In this document: positions 18,470 through 27,024 of the stretch, piece by piece | Position numbering within the stretch: the first letter of the stretch is position 1 | How the letters are laid out: each line of letters opens with the position of its first letter | Source of the DNA: Micromonospora echinospora | Lineage (GTDB): Bacteria > Actinomycetota > Actinomycetes > Mycobacteriales > Micromonosporaceae | Length of the DNA stretch: 64,000 nucleotides | Reading direction: 5' to 3' | Assembly (NCBI RefSeq): GCF_900091495.1 | Contig: NZ_LT607413.1 | Span: 2,666,001 to 2,730,000 of the forward strand | Translations under genes and position numbers: made by a program | The notes under the pieces: model-generated | Told to the model about the DNA's origin: nothing | The model's input: the letters and a program-made list of their open reading frames with translations, nothing else | Database searches by the model: none

Positions 18470-21400
18470 TCACGCCTCCAGGTCCGACAGGATGCTCGGT
18501 AGGTTCGCGGCGTTCGTGGCGACCGCCGCGGGGGTGGTGTCGAGGTGCTCCAGCAGTCCGTCGACGTACGAGACGTCCACCCGGACCTTCTGCACCCGGC
18601 CGTCGACGTCCCGCATGACGAACTCACGGAAACCGAGCCGGGTGGCCGACGACGCGTCGGCGGCCGACAGGGAGGCCAGGGTCGCCTCGTAGCCGTCGTT
18701 GACCGGCACCCGGAGGAGCCGGAGTGCCTCGGAGGCGATCTCGGCGTCCTCGGCGATCCGGCCCACGAAGACCGTGGAGACGAGGTTCTGCACGTCCAGC
18801 CCGAGGATGTCGCGCGGGTTCTGCGAGGCGACCAGCGCGGCGAGGTTCCACTTGCGGGAGTCGCGGGCGAGCCGGACCAGGAACGAGCGGCCGGAGCGCC
18901 AACCCTCCATGAAGTGGGCCTCGTCCAGGCCGACCAGCTTGCGGGAGGACATCGAGCCGCCGTAGCAGCGTCGTACGGCGAGCCGGTGGGCGGTGTGCAG
19001 CATCGGCAGGGCCAGTGACTCCTCGGCCGACCAGTACTCGCGCTCGATCTTGAGGTCGGGGAGGCGCAGCCCGGCCATGGTGATCACGGTGAGCGCGGCG
19101 TCGGCGCCGAGTAGTCCCTCCGGGGGCCGACCGAAGAAGAGCAGCGCCAGCGGCATCTCGGCGGTGTCCAGGAGGAGGTTCGCCAGTTCCTTGCCGGCGT
19201 CGTCGTCGAGTTGGCCGAGACAGGCGACCACGTCGTCCAGGGTGGACGTCTCCTCGGCCGGCACCTGCCGGACCGCGTGCCGGAACAGGGTGGCGGTGGA
19301 CGCCTCCCGGGCGACCTGCGGTGGCACCAGCATCATGCAGATGTCCTGCACCAGCATGCGCCGTTCGGCACGGGCGTTGGAGACCGCGATCTCGAACTCC
19401 CGGTCCCCGGCCGGGCCGCTGGCGAACTCCGTCCGTAGCGGGGTCGGGATGAGCGAGTACGGCGCCAGCGTGCCGTGCTCCGATCCGGTCAGGTTGAGCA
19501 CCCGGGAGTACGGCCGTAGCTCGGGCATGCTGCAGAGCCGGGCCAGCGGGCCGGACGGGTCGAGCAGCGTGACCTGGACGCCCCGCCGGGCGGCGAGGTA
19601 GCCGAGCGCGCCCAGCAGGGTCGACTTGCCACCGCCCGGCTCTGCGACGAAGACGGCCAGACCGGAGCGTTCCCGCACCTCCATGGGGAAGTGCATGTCG
19701 AGGAAGACCGGTCGGCGGCAGGTGCCGGCGGTCCGCCCGATCAGGTCGCCGCGCCGGTCGCCGACCGTGGAGGCGGCCTGCGGCAGGGCGGCGGCGAGCA
19801 GGTTGACCGGCATCCGGCGGACGTATCCGGTGTTGGCGATCGGCTCGCCGGGAATGAACTCCCGGGCCAGCCAGTCCTGGTTCTTCGGGTGCTGGAGCGA
19901 GATGCGCAGTTCGCGTGAGTAGAGCTGGATCAGCCGGCGGGCCCGTTCGAGGCACTCCTCCCGGGTCCGGCCACCGACGGCGATCCGGTGCCAGCCGTGC
20001 GCCCGGGCCGAGTCCACCGGCAGGCCGGTGGTCATCTCGTCGCCGATGACCAGGGCCCGCTTGGCGAGGCGTTCCAACTCGGGTGGGGCGTCGATGCCGT
20101 GCTCGGCGTAGTCGAGCTGCTGCGAACGGATCATCCGCAGTCGGTGTTCGAGGTTGCGGAAGGAGTCGCCGGAGCCGAGGATGTCGACCCGGGTGGAGAT
20201 CTCCATCGGCCAGGGCAGCCGCTCGTGGAAGTGCAGCCACGGCTCGTGCTTCTCGGGGATCTCCAGCGGTTCCATGCGGCCGACGGCGAGCACGGCGACG
20301 TGTCGTTCCTCGCCGGTCATCCGGTTGACGAGCTTGACCGTGGACCCGTACGGGGTGCGGTACCGCTCCACCTGCTCGGTCAGGGCGAGCAGGTCACCGC
20401 GTTCCCAGTGTCCGTTGGTCACCGGGGAGAGCGCTCCGGGCGGCGCCATGCAGAGCGCCACCGAGCGGTAGAGCAGCCACTCCAGTTCCTGGGCGGTGAC
20501 CCGCCGGCCGCGCATGCCGAACGCGGCGAGCACCTCGTCGAACTGCTCCACCGTCCGGCCCAGCTTGCGTCGCTCACCGTCGGCGGTGCCGCGACCGAAG
20601 GTGCGCAGCAGGCGTTCGGTCAACGAGTCGCCCAGCGATCGGCGGGCGAAGGTCACCCCGAGGTACGTCTGCCCCTCCGCGTGGTTGACCGAGAGCAGGT
20701 GCCGTTGCGCGGCGACCAGGTGGTCGCCCCAGCCCGGGGTGCCGGGTACGTCCGGCAGCGGGGTCGGCGTGTACGAGTCGATGGTGCGGGCCCACTCGTC
20801 GGCCGGGAACGGCCGGGTGGTGCGGCGCAGGTGGAGTCGGAACCCGGCGAGGCCGGCGTACTGCTCGGAGATCGCCGAGAGCAGGGCCTCCCGTTCGGCA
20901 TCGGGGCGGAACGCCCAACGCACCTCGGGGAGCCAGTACCACGCGGTGACCGTGTTCGGGGTGAAGGTGAGGTGCCCCGCGATTTCGGTGATGGCCAGCT
21001 CGACGGAAGGGTCCCGGTCCCCGAACTTGATTTTCGGAGGCCGGATCCGGGTCGGCTTGACCGGCTTGGGCGACTTCTCGCGCTTCTCCCGTCGGCCCTC
21101 GGCGGATCGCTGCCGGGGCGGAATCCGACGGTGGCCCGACGCTGCCTCGCCGTCGGTGTCGTCCGCCGGTGCGGTGACCGGGGTGGGCTCCGCCGGTGGC
21201 CGGGCGACGGGCAGGCGCTCGGCCGGCTGTTCGGGTACGCGCGGCAGCACTGCGGGCGGCTCGGGTTCGGCCAGCGCCGTCACCGGCGCGGGCGGCCCGG
21301 GCTCGGATGGCGGTACCGGCACGGCCGGTGGAGTCGACACGGGCGTCTCGTCGGCCGGAACGGTCCGGGTGCGGGGCGGTGCCGGAACGGCCCGGGGGGG

Positions 21401-21817
21401 CTCCACGGTCGGTGGGGTCGCCCGGGACGCCGCCGGTTCCACCGGCGGGGCGGCGGGCTGGTGCGGGATGGGCAGCGGATCGCGCCCGGGACGCCGCAGC
21501 GGCGTCAGGGGCTGGCGGCCACCTGGCCGGGTGCCGCCGAAGAGGTCCAGGAAGGGGGAGTCGATGTCCGGGCTCTCCGGGGCGGGACGCGGTGGGGCGC
21601 TCTCCCCGGCGGGCGGCGTCGGGCGGCCCCGGACCGGTCGGGGGGCCTGGAAGACCCCGACCCCGCCGTGCCCGGCGCTGGTGGCCAGCGCCGGGTCGAG
21701 GCTGACCTCGCCGGAGGCCTCCTCTGGCGGGTAGTCGAGTGAGCGCGCACGGTGACCGTGCGGGACGCCCTGGTGTCCGGCCGGGTACGACTGTCCCGGC
21801 GTCGACGAGCGGTTCAT
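18470..21817 (-). CDS. VirB4/TraC-like conjugation ATPase
   Basis: The 1115-residue protein has a Pro-rich disordered head (about 1-255), then a conserved N-terminal VirB4-type domain and a C-terminal RecA-like motor. Walker A is EPGGGKST at about 726-733 and Walker B is LVGLDEAHF with the aspartate near 965, followed by LVASQNPRDI, typical of VirB4/TraC/TraE ATPases. Both nucleotide-binding motifs are intact, so this is a working motor. It would power assembly or transport through the membrane complex encoded by the adjacent genes. ATG 21817 follows GGTGGAG. In Gram-positive conjugative elements the same PrgI-VirB4-TrbL order is common. Confidence 0.88.
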   Translation of the reverse strand: MNRSSTPGQSYPAGHQGVPHGHRARSLDYPPEEASGEVSLDPALATSAGHGGVGVFQAPRPVRGRPTPPAGESAPPRPAPESPDIDSPFLDLFGGTRPGGRQPLTPLRRPGRDPLPIPHQPAAPPVEPAASRATPPTVEPPRAVPAPPRTRTVPADETPVSTPPAVPVPPSEPGPPAPVTALAEPEPPAVLPRVPEQPAERLPVARPPAEPTPVTAPADDTDGEAASGHRRIPPRQRSAEGRREKREKSPKPVKPTRIRPPKIKFGDRDPSVELAITEIAGHLTFTPNTVTAWYWLPEVRWAFRPDAEREALLSAISEQYAGLAGFRLHLRRTTRPFPADEWARTIDSYTPTPLPDVPGTPGWGDHLVAAQRHLLSVNHAEGQTYLGVTFARRSLGDSLTERLLRTFGRGTADGERRKLGRTVEQFDEVLAAFGMRGRRVTAQELEWLLYRSVALCMAPPGALSPVTNGHWERGDLLALTEQVERYRTPYGSTVKLVNRMTGEERHVAVLAVGRMEPLEIPEKHEPWLHFHERLPWPMEISTRVDILGSGDSFRNLEHRLRMIRSQQLDYAEHGIDAPPELERLAKRALVIGDEMTTGLPVDSARAHGWHRIAVGGRTREECLERARRLIQLYSRELRISLQHPKNQDWLAREFIPGEPIANTGYVRRMPVNLLAAALPQAASTVGDRRGDLIGRTAGTCRRPVFLDMHFPMEVRERSGLAVFVAEPGGGKSTLLGALGYLAARRGVQVTLLDPSGPLARLCSMPELRPYSRVLNLTGSEHGTLAPYSLIPTPLRTEFASGPAGDREFEIAVSNARAERRMLVQDICMMLVPPQVAREASTATLFRHAVRQVPAEETSTLDDVVACLGQLDDDAGKELANLLLDTAEMPLALLFFGRPPEGLLGADAALTVITMAGLRLPDLKIEREYWSAEESLALPMLHTAHRLAVRRCYGGSMSSRKLVGLDEAHFMEGWRSGRSFLVRLARDSRKWNLAALVASQNPRDILGLDVQNLVSTVFVGRIAEDAEIASEALRLLRVPVNDGYEATLASLSAADASSATRLGFREFVMRDVDGRVQKVRVDVSYVDGLLEHLDTTPAAVATNAANLPSILSDLEA

Positions 21818-21866
21818 TCGATCGCTCCACCTGGATCACTTGACCGTCTGGTCGGCGTACGCCCGG

Positions 21867-22228
21867 TCATGCCAGCTCCTCCCGGATCCTGATCCGGCTG
21901 CCGACCAGGCGCGGGTCGCGTAGTTCGGCCGCCGGCTCCCGCGTGCGCCGCCAGTCGGTCAGCGCGGTGCGGATCACCATGCGCGCCGGCCGGTCCGGAT
22001 CGACGTACCGGAAGATGAACGAGGTCGTCACGATGGCGAGCGCGATCTCCCAGGCCGGGAAGAGTTCGACCTTCAGCGTGAACAACCAGTGGATGAACAT
22101 GTAGAGGGGACGAGCAGCATGAACAGGCCGTACTGCGCGTACGGCAGGTGGACGGGGAGGGTGTACCCGGGCGGGCCGAGGTAGACCAGGCGGGCCCGGT
22201 AGATGTCGTCGTCGGTGCGCAGCCGCAT
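21867..22228 (-). pseudogene. PrgI-like two-helix membrane protein gene with an apparent frameshift
   Basis: Two overlapping pieces form one expected protein of about 120 residues. The first starts at ATG 22228 (MRLRTDDDIYRARLVYLGPP) and runs through YGLFMLLVP before leaving frame and stopping after 51 residues. The second, open from ATG 22100 to 21867, continues directly with MFIHWLFTLKVELFPAWEIA and ends with an Arg-rich tail. One extra C in the run of four at 22106-22109 (minus strand) would join them. Explanations are a sequencing error, a real disabling mutation, or -1 slippage on CCCC. The gene lies between the pilin-like and VirB4-like genes, where PrgI proteins are usually found. Confidence 0.75.
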
Positions 22229-22241
22229 CTCGTGCCCGCGC

Positions 22242-22556
22242 CTATTCGAAGATCAGTTCGATCAGGTAGTCACCGACGAAGAAGAGCGTGGCGGCGCCGG
22301 CGATGAAGGCGAGCCCGACGATGGCGATGGCCGAGCTGGTCAGCACCTTCGAGATCTCGCCCCGGCTGGCCCGGCCGATGAAGATCACGCCCAGGACGGC
22401 GAGGAGAATGGGCGCGATCTTGCTGGCGAAGAAGGAGACGACACCGTCGGTGTTGATCCCCTTGGGGGCCGGCTCGGCGAGCGGGGTCGACGCCAGGGCG
22501 TGGAGCATCGGGGCGACAGCTGTCGACACCGTGTCCACGAGCTCTGTGGCGATCAC
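22242..22556 (-). CDS. small two-helix membrane protein, TrbC/VirB2 pilin-like
   Basis: From GTG 22556 the product has 104 residues. That start is chosen because GGGGAGG lies 6 bases upstream; the ATG at 22571 contains this ribosome-binding site. After a short N-terminus (IATELVDTVSTAVAPMLHAL) there are two hydrophobic helices, KIAPILLAVLGVIFIGRA and SSAIAIVGLAFIAGAATLFFVG, separated by a short charged turn (SRGEISKVL). This is the shape of VirB2/TrbC-type pilins or of small actinobacterial conjugation membrane proteins. It is the first gene of the minus-strand operon, and the PrgI-like gene follows after 13 bases. Confidence 0.75.
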   Translation of the reverse strand: MIATELVDTVSTAVAPMLHALASTPLAEPAPKGINTDGVVSFFASKIAPILLAVLGVIFIGRASRGEISKVLTSSAIAIVGLAFIAGAATLFFVGDYLIELIFE

Positions 22557-22906
22557 TGGAAACCTCCCCATGGCGCGGCCGGCGGAGCCGCTGCGGTACT
22601 CGGGTGAACCTGATGGGACTGTGCGTTCCGGGCGTCGTGGCTGACGCTGCGTCCGCACCACGCCACGTTAGGTGGCAGACTTTGGGCGGATTTCCCCGCT
22701 TTGCCCCTCCCTCCGGGCTTCGGTCGCCTGAGTGCCGAAGCAATTCCAAAGCGTACGGGCCGCCCCTCTTTGGAACAAGCGGTGAAGAGTATGCCCGCTT
22801 CGCCCTCGGCGACCGATCGTACACCTGTTCGAATCGCCTCGTCAGGGGCGTGTGGAATCGACCCCGGCCCGGCCCCGGCCGTCGGCGTGGCGGGTACGGT
22901 GCAGCG
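22557..22906. promoter_or_regulatory. divergent intergenic region between the pilin-like gene and folP
   Basis: These 350 bases are less GC-rich than their surroundings and hold no convincing gene. They include TACGGT at 22895-22900, exactly 6 nt before the folP start; an inverted repeat TTCCAAAG (22744-22751) / CTTTGGAA (22768-22775) with a 16-nt loop; and TCGTACACCTGTTCGA at 22817-22832, one base from the actinobacterial/Bacillus-type LexA box TCGAAC-N4-GTTCGA. Any of these could control the secretion-like operon or the folate genes. Confidence 0.55.
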
Positions 22907-23809
22907 GTGACCGATCTGGTAGGGGCGGACGGCCCGGTCGTGATGGGCGTCCTCAACGTCACGCCCGACTCCTTCTCCGACGGCGGCCGGTACGCCGACG
23001 TCGACGCCGCCGTCCGGCACGGGGTACGGCTGCACGCCACCGGCGCGCACCTGGTCGACGTGGGCGGCGAGTCGACCCGTCCCGGCGCGGACCGGGTCGA
23101 CGCGGCGAGCGAGACGGCCCGGGTGCTGCCGGTCGTCCGGGAACTCGCCGCCGCCGGGGTGCCGGTCAGCATCGACACCACCCGGGCCCGGGTCGCCGAG
23201 GCCGTGCTGGCCGCCGGCGCGGCCGTGGTCAACGACGTCTCCGGCGGCCTGGCCGACCCGGACATGGCACGTGTGGTCCGCGACGCCGGCTGCCCCTGGG
23301 TGCTGATGCACTGGCGCGGCCACTCCCGGGGCATGGGTGCCCTGGCCACCTACACGGACGTGGTGGCCGACGTCCGCGCCGAACTGGGCGCCCGCGTCGA
23401 GGACGCGCTCCGGGCCGGGGTGGCGGCGGACCGGATCGTCGTCGATCCCGGCCTCGGCTTCGCCAAGACGGCCGCCCACAACTGGGAACTCACCGCCCGC
23501 CTGTCCGAGCTGCTGGACCTCGGCTTTCCGCTGCTCTTCGGCGCGAGCCGGAAGTCGTACCTCGGTCGGCTGCTCGCCGGACCGGACGGCGAACCCCGGC
23601 CGACCGACGGCCGGGAGGCGGCGACCATCGCCACCAGCGTGCTCGCGGTGGCCGCCGGCGCCTGGGGAGTGCGGGTGCACGACGTACGGGGCACGGTCGA
23701 CGCGCTCGCCGTCTGGCGGGCCAGCGGCCGGCCCCGGCTGGCCCCACCGGCGGGCGCCGGGTCGGCCGGCGCAGCCGCCACGGATCGCGGGGGAGAGGGA
23801 ACGGCATGA
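22907..23809 (+). CDS. folP: dihydropteroate synthase
   Basis: The 300-residue enzyme joins p-aminobenzoate to dihydropterin pyrophosphate and is the sulfonamide target. The first family signature VLNVTPDSFSDGG is near the N-terminus and the second, GGESTRPGADRV, follows at about residue 50; FGASRKSYLG is the sulfa/pABA-site loop. GTG 22907 is chosen because TACGGT ends exactly 6 nt upstream, so the mRNA may start at the GTG itself. The stop overlaps the folB ATG (ATGA). In related genomes folP normally lies much closer to folE. Confidence 0.96.
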   Translation: MTDLVGADGPVVMGVLNVTPDSFSDGGRYADVDAAVRHGVRLHATGAHLVDVGGESTRPGADRVDAASETARVLPVVRELAAAGVPVSIDTTRARVAEAVLAAGAAVVNDVSGGLADPDMARVVRDAGCPWVLMHWRGHSRGMGALATYTDVVADVRAELGARVEDALRAGVAADRIVVDPGLGFAKTAAHNWELTARLSELLDLGFPLLFGASRKSYLGRLLAGPDGEPRPTDGREAATIATSVLAVAAGAWGVRVHDVRGTVDALAVWRASGRPRLAPPAGAGSAGAAATDRGGEGTA

Positions 23810-24171
23810 GCGACCGGATCACGCTGACCGGGCTGCGGGCCCGGGGTCGGCACGGCGTCTACGACTTCGAACGGGAACAGGGACAGGAGTTCGTGGTCGA
23901 CGCCGTCCTCGAACTCGACCTCGGCCCGGCGGCCCGCTCCGACGCGGTGGCCGACACCGTCCACTACGGCGAACTGGCCGGCCGGCTGGTCGCCGTGGTC
24001 ACCGGCGAGCCGGTCAACCTGATCGAGACGCTCGCCGACCGGCTGCTCGACGTCTGCCTGGCCGACCCCCGCGTCGCCGCCGCCACGGTGACCGTGCACA
24101 AGCCCGAGGCGCCGGTGCCGCACGCCTTCACCGACGTGGCGGTGACCATGACCCGGGCGCGTTCCCGGTGA
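23806..24171 (+). CDS. folB: dihydroneopterin aldolase
   Basis: The 121-residue protein begins MSDRITLTGLRARGRHGVYDFER, with the HGVYDFE segment of the FolB active site, and contains VHYGELA and LIETLADRL, all typical of the family. It splits 7,8-dihydroneopterin into 6-hydroxymethyl-7,8-dihydropterin and glycolaldehyde. The lysine at the end (VTVHKPEAPVPHAFTDV) matches the catalytic-loop region. Start and stop codons overlap those of folP and folK, so the three are translated as one unit. Confidence 0.95.
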   Translation: MSDRITLTGLRARGRHGVYDFEREQGQEFVVDAVLELDLGPAARSDAVADTVHYGELAGRLVAVVTGEPVNLIETLADRLLDVCLADPRVAAATVTVHKPEAPVPHAFTDVAVTMTRARSR

Positions 24172-24695
24172 CCCGGGCCGTGCTCTCCCTGGGCAGCAAC
24201 CTCGACGACCGGCTGGCCAACCTGCGGACCGCCGTGACACATCTCGGCGCGGCGGTCCGGGTGGTCTCCGGCGTGTACGAGACCCCGCCCTGGGGGGACA
24301 CCGACCAGCCGACGTACCTGAACGCGGTGCTGCTGGCGGAGGACCCGAGCGCCACCGCCCGGGACTGGCTGGACCGGGCCCGGGCCGCCGAACTCTCGGC
24401 CGGGCGTCTCCGTGACCCGCAGCGCCGGTTCGGTCCGCGCACGTTGGACGTCGACGTGGTGGCCGTCTGGGACGAGGCGGGCGAGCCGGTGCTCAGCGAC
24501 GACCCCGAGCTGACCCTGCCCCACCCCCGCGCCCACCTGCGCGCGTTCGTGCTGCGCCCGTGGATCGACATCCAGCCGTACGGACGGCTGCCGGGACACG
24601 GCTGGCTCACCGACCTGCTCACCGCCGAGCCGGTCGCCGGGGACGCCCTGGAACTGCGTGCCCGACCGGATCTGACGTTAGAGTCGACGGCATGA
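24168..24695 (+). CDS. folK: 2-amino-4-hydroxy-6-hydroxymethyldihydropteridine diphosphokinase
   Basis: The 175-residue enzyme activates 6-hydroxymethyldihydropterin with ATP for FolP. The N-terminal LSLGSNLDDRLANL, the pterin-binding YETPPWG and the signature RFGPRTLDVDVV are all present, as is LTLPHPRAHLRAFVLRP. GTG 24168 overlaps the folB stop (GTGA). It completes the folP-folB-folK set supplying the pathway begun by FolE. Confidence 0.95.
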   Translation: MTRAVLSLGSNLDDRLANLRTAVTHLGAAVRVVSGVYETPPWGDTDQPTYLNAVLLAEDPSATARDWLDRARAAELSAGRLRDPQRRFGPRTLDVDVVAVWDEAGEPVLSDDPELTLPHPRAHLRAFVLRPWIDIQPYGRLPGHGWLTDLLTAEPVAGDALELRARPDLTLESTA

Positions 24696-24714
24696 CCCAG
24701 CGGAGCCGGGCGGC

Positions 24715-25248
24715 ATGACCGTGCCTCAGTCCCCACCCCCGCGCGGGCCGGCACCCGACCGCGACCGGATGGGCCCGACCCGACCCGCCACCCTCCTGGT
24801 GGCCGGGCTCGCCGCCGCGGCGCTGGCCTGGCTGCTGATCAGCTTCCTCTACGGCTCCCTGCCGGATCTCCCCTGGTTGCCGGTGGTGACCCTGGCCGGA
24901 CTCGCCGTGCTGGAGGCGTACGCGGCGGTCAACACCAGGGGGCGGATCGAGCGCCGGCCCGGCCGGGACCCGGTCAACCCGCTCCTGGTGGCCCGGTTCG
25001 TGGTGCTGGCGAAGGCGTCCGCGTTGGCCGGTGCGATCTTCGCCGGTTTCTACGCCGGACTCGCCGGTTGGCTCTTCGTGGAGAGCACCCGGGCGGCGAC
25101 CGAGGACCGTCCGGCGGCGCTGGGCGGGTTGGTCGCCTCGTTGGCGCTGGTCGCGGCCGCTCTCTGGCTGGAACGCTCCTGCCGGGTGCCGGAACGGCCG
25201 GACGACGAACGCGAGCCCGACGACCGGGAGAACCGGCGCATCCATTGA
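24715..25248 (+). CDS. DUF3180 family membrane protein
   Basis: The 177-residue protein has four transmembrane helices (PATLLVAGLAAAALAWLLIS, LPVVTLAGLAVLEAYAAV, ALAGAIFAGFYAGLAGWLFV and ALGGLVASLALVAAALWLE) and a charged tail. This is the DUF3180 protein that follows folK in most actinobacteria; its function is unknown. It starts 19 bases after folK, so it belongs to the same operon. The helix order and the NPLLVARFVVLAKASA segment between helices two and three are the family's landmarks. Confidence 0.88.
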   Translation: MTVPQSPPPRGPAPDRDRMGPTRPATLLVAGLAAAALAWLLISFLYGSLPDLPWLPVVTLAGLAVLEAYAAVNTRGRIERRPGRDPVNPLLVARFVVLAKASALAGAIFAGFYAGLAGWLFVESTRAATEDRPAALGGLVASLALVAAALWLERSCRVPERPDDEREPDDRENRRIH

Positions 25249-25378
25249 TCACGGGGTTACGTCTTCGTCCGGGCGCGGGTACGGTGCCTGCGACCGGGTA
25301 GTCAAGGCCGACCCCGGTCCACGCGTTCCGGTCCGCCCTGCGCCGGGCCGGTCGGCGAGGCGTGGGAGGCGTGCGTCC

Positions 25379-26602
25379 ATGGGGTACGACGAGCCGGGCC
25401 GGGGTGAGTCCGTCGATCGGCACCAGTCCGGACCGGCCACAGCCGTCGTCCCCGAACCACCGCCTGTGGCCGAACCCGGTCCCGACCGGGTCGCCGTGCA
25501 CGTGGCCTGGGAGGCTGTCCTCGCCGGCACGGTGGGCGTTCTCGGCCTGCTGCTCTGGCTCCAGGAGCCGCGGGTCCTGCGCGGTGACGGACTGCGGGAG
25601 CTCCTCGTCGGCGTGGTCGGGCTCGGCCTGCTCGCGCTCGCGGCCGGGCTGAGCCTGCGGACCGCCGCCCCGAACCTGGCGATCGGTCCGGTCGCGGTGG
25701 CCGCCGCCCTGCACTTCGCCGAGCAGGGCGACCGGGGGACGACCGAGGCGATGGTGCCGGCCCTGGTGGTGGCCGTCCTCGGCGGGCTGGTCATGGCGAT
25801 GTTCGTGGTGCTGCTGCACGTGCCCGCCTGGGCGGCCAGCCTGGCCGCCGCGGCCGGGGTGGTGACGTACATCGAGCGCCGGTCGGTGCCGGTGCTGGTC
25901 CAGGCCCACTACGACCCCCGCCACAACGCCTACCAGCTCTTCGCCGGTCTCCTGGCGGTCGCCGTCCTCGGTGGCCTGTTCGGCGCGATCCGACCGGTGC
26001 GTGGACTGGTGGGCCGGTTCCGGTCGGTCGAGGATCCGGCCCGCCGGCGGGGGGCGGTGGCCGCGCTGGTCACCGGCGGTGCCGTGGTCGGCTCCACGGT
26101 GCTGGCGATGCTGGCCGGTGTGCTGCTCGTCGCGAACGGCGCGGACCGGGTCGTACCCGACCCCGGTCTGGACTGGACGGCGCTCGGCGTCGGCATGGCC
26201 CTGCTCGGCGGGACGAGTGCCTTCGGCCGGCGCGGCGGGGTGAGCGGAACGATGCTGGTGGTGGTCCTGGCCGGTCTCTTCTTCGCGTACGTCGACGCGG
26301 CCGGCCACGAGATCAGCCGCTGGGCGGTGGCCGGGGCGGCGCTCGCCGTCGGCCTGGTCGTCACCCGGATGGTCGAGACGTACGGCCGACCACGGCCGGC
26401 GTCCGGGGAGCCGCCCGATCCCGGGCCGGGCGGGGACCCCTCAACCAGTTCGGGCTGGGCCCTCCCGGGCACGGGCGCGGGCACGGGGACGTACGTCGGC
26501 CCCTGGCCCCCGGCACTGCCGGACCGCTCCACCGAGGACCCGGCCGACCCCTGGGCGCGTTGGGACGGCGAGCGGGACCGGTGGCACGGTGACCGTGGGT
26601 GA
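25379..26602 (+). CDS. hypothetical multi-pass membrane protein, ABC-permease-like
   Basis: The 407-residue protein has an acidic head, about eight transmembrane helices between residues 42 and 330, and a long Pro/Gly/Asp tail. The segment LRTAAPNLAIGPVAVAAALHFAEQG recalls the conserved loop of RbsC-type sugar-permease folds, so a distant BPD_transp_2 relationship is possible. No ATPase or binding-protein gene is adjacent, which argues against a working importer. It is preceded by a 130-base gap and followed by a small conserved gene. Function unknown. Confidence 0.75.
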   Translation: MGYDEPGRGESVDRHQSGPATAVVPEPPPVAEPGPDRVAVHVAWEAVLAGTVGVLGLLLWLQEPRVLRGDGLRELLVGVVGLGLLALAAGLSLRTAAPNLAIGPVAVAAALHFAEQGDRGTTEAMVPALVVAVLGGLVMAMFVVLLHVPAWAASLAAAAGVVTYIERRSVPVLVQAHYDPRHNAYQLFAGLLAVAVLGGLFGAIRPVRGLVGRFRSVEDPARRRGAVAALVTGGAVVGSTVLAMLAGVLLVANGADRVVPDPGLDWTALGVGMALLGGTSAFGRRGGVSGTMLVVVLAGLFFAYVDAAGHEISRWAVAGAALAVGLVVTRMVETYGRPRPASGEPPDPGPGGDPSTSSGWALPGTGAGTGTYVGPWPPALPDRSTEDPADPWARWDGERDRWHGDRG

Positions 26603-26648
26603 CCCGACTCGACGCGCTGATGCTGATCTCGCCGGTTAGGCTCGCCGC

Positions 26649-26954
26649 ATGACCGAATCATCGTCGCCGGCTCCGGGCCGTTCCTTCGCCGAGCTGGACG
26701 CGCTCTCCACGGAGGAGCTTCGCGAGCAGGCGTTCGCCCTGGCCCGGGAGCGCCGGGACGTCGCCTTCTTCTGGTCCGTCCTGCGGCACCTGCCCAACGC
26801 CGACGAGGCGGCGGTGCTCGACGGCGCGCCCAACTCGGTCGGGCCGACGATCGACGAGGCGGCGGCGCTGTGGCGGGAGCTGACCGGCCACGGTTACGAG
26901 GAGTCCGCGCCGCTGCTGCGGGCCGCCTTCATCGACTACCTGATGAAGCACTGA
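26649..26954 (+). CDS. conserved small cytoplasmic protein (hypothetical)
   Basis: The 101-residue helical protein is acidic (SFAELDALSTEELREQAFALARERRDVAFFWSVLRHLPNADEA) with no membrane segment. Similar short proteins follow the folate genes in actinobacteria, but I know no function. TAGGCT at 26637-26642 ends exactly 6 nt before ATG 26649, a strong sign of leaderless transcription and of its own promoter. The C-terminus (AAFIDYLMKH) is well defined by the stop at 26952-26954. Confidence 0.8.
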   Translation: MTESSSPAPGRSFAELDALSTEELREQAFALARERRDVAFFWSVLRHLPNADEAAVLDGAPNSVGPTIDEAAALWRELTGHGYEESAPLLRAAFIDYLMKH

Positions 26955-27024
26955 ACCGATCCGCACGGTGAAACGACCGGCCTTCAGGTTTGCCCGTCCC
27001 GGCTGGCCGGGAACTGATCGTGGC

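Noticed and set aside
9545..22556. The block as a prophage or active integrative element
   Set aside because: No integrase, excisionase, relaxase, phage structural gene, tRNA target or flanking direct repeat was seen, and most codon use matches the host.
22819..22840. GTTCGAATC resembles the T-loop of a tRNA
   Set aside because: The flanking bases do not form a T stem, anticodon arm or acceptor stem in either direction; the hexamer is better explained as half of a LexA-like box.
22604..22906. Upstream extension of the folP frame
   Set aside because: The extra hundred residues show no homology or codon bias and would run through the regulatory palindromes; the GTG at 22907 has a well-placed -10.
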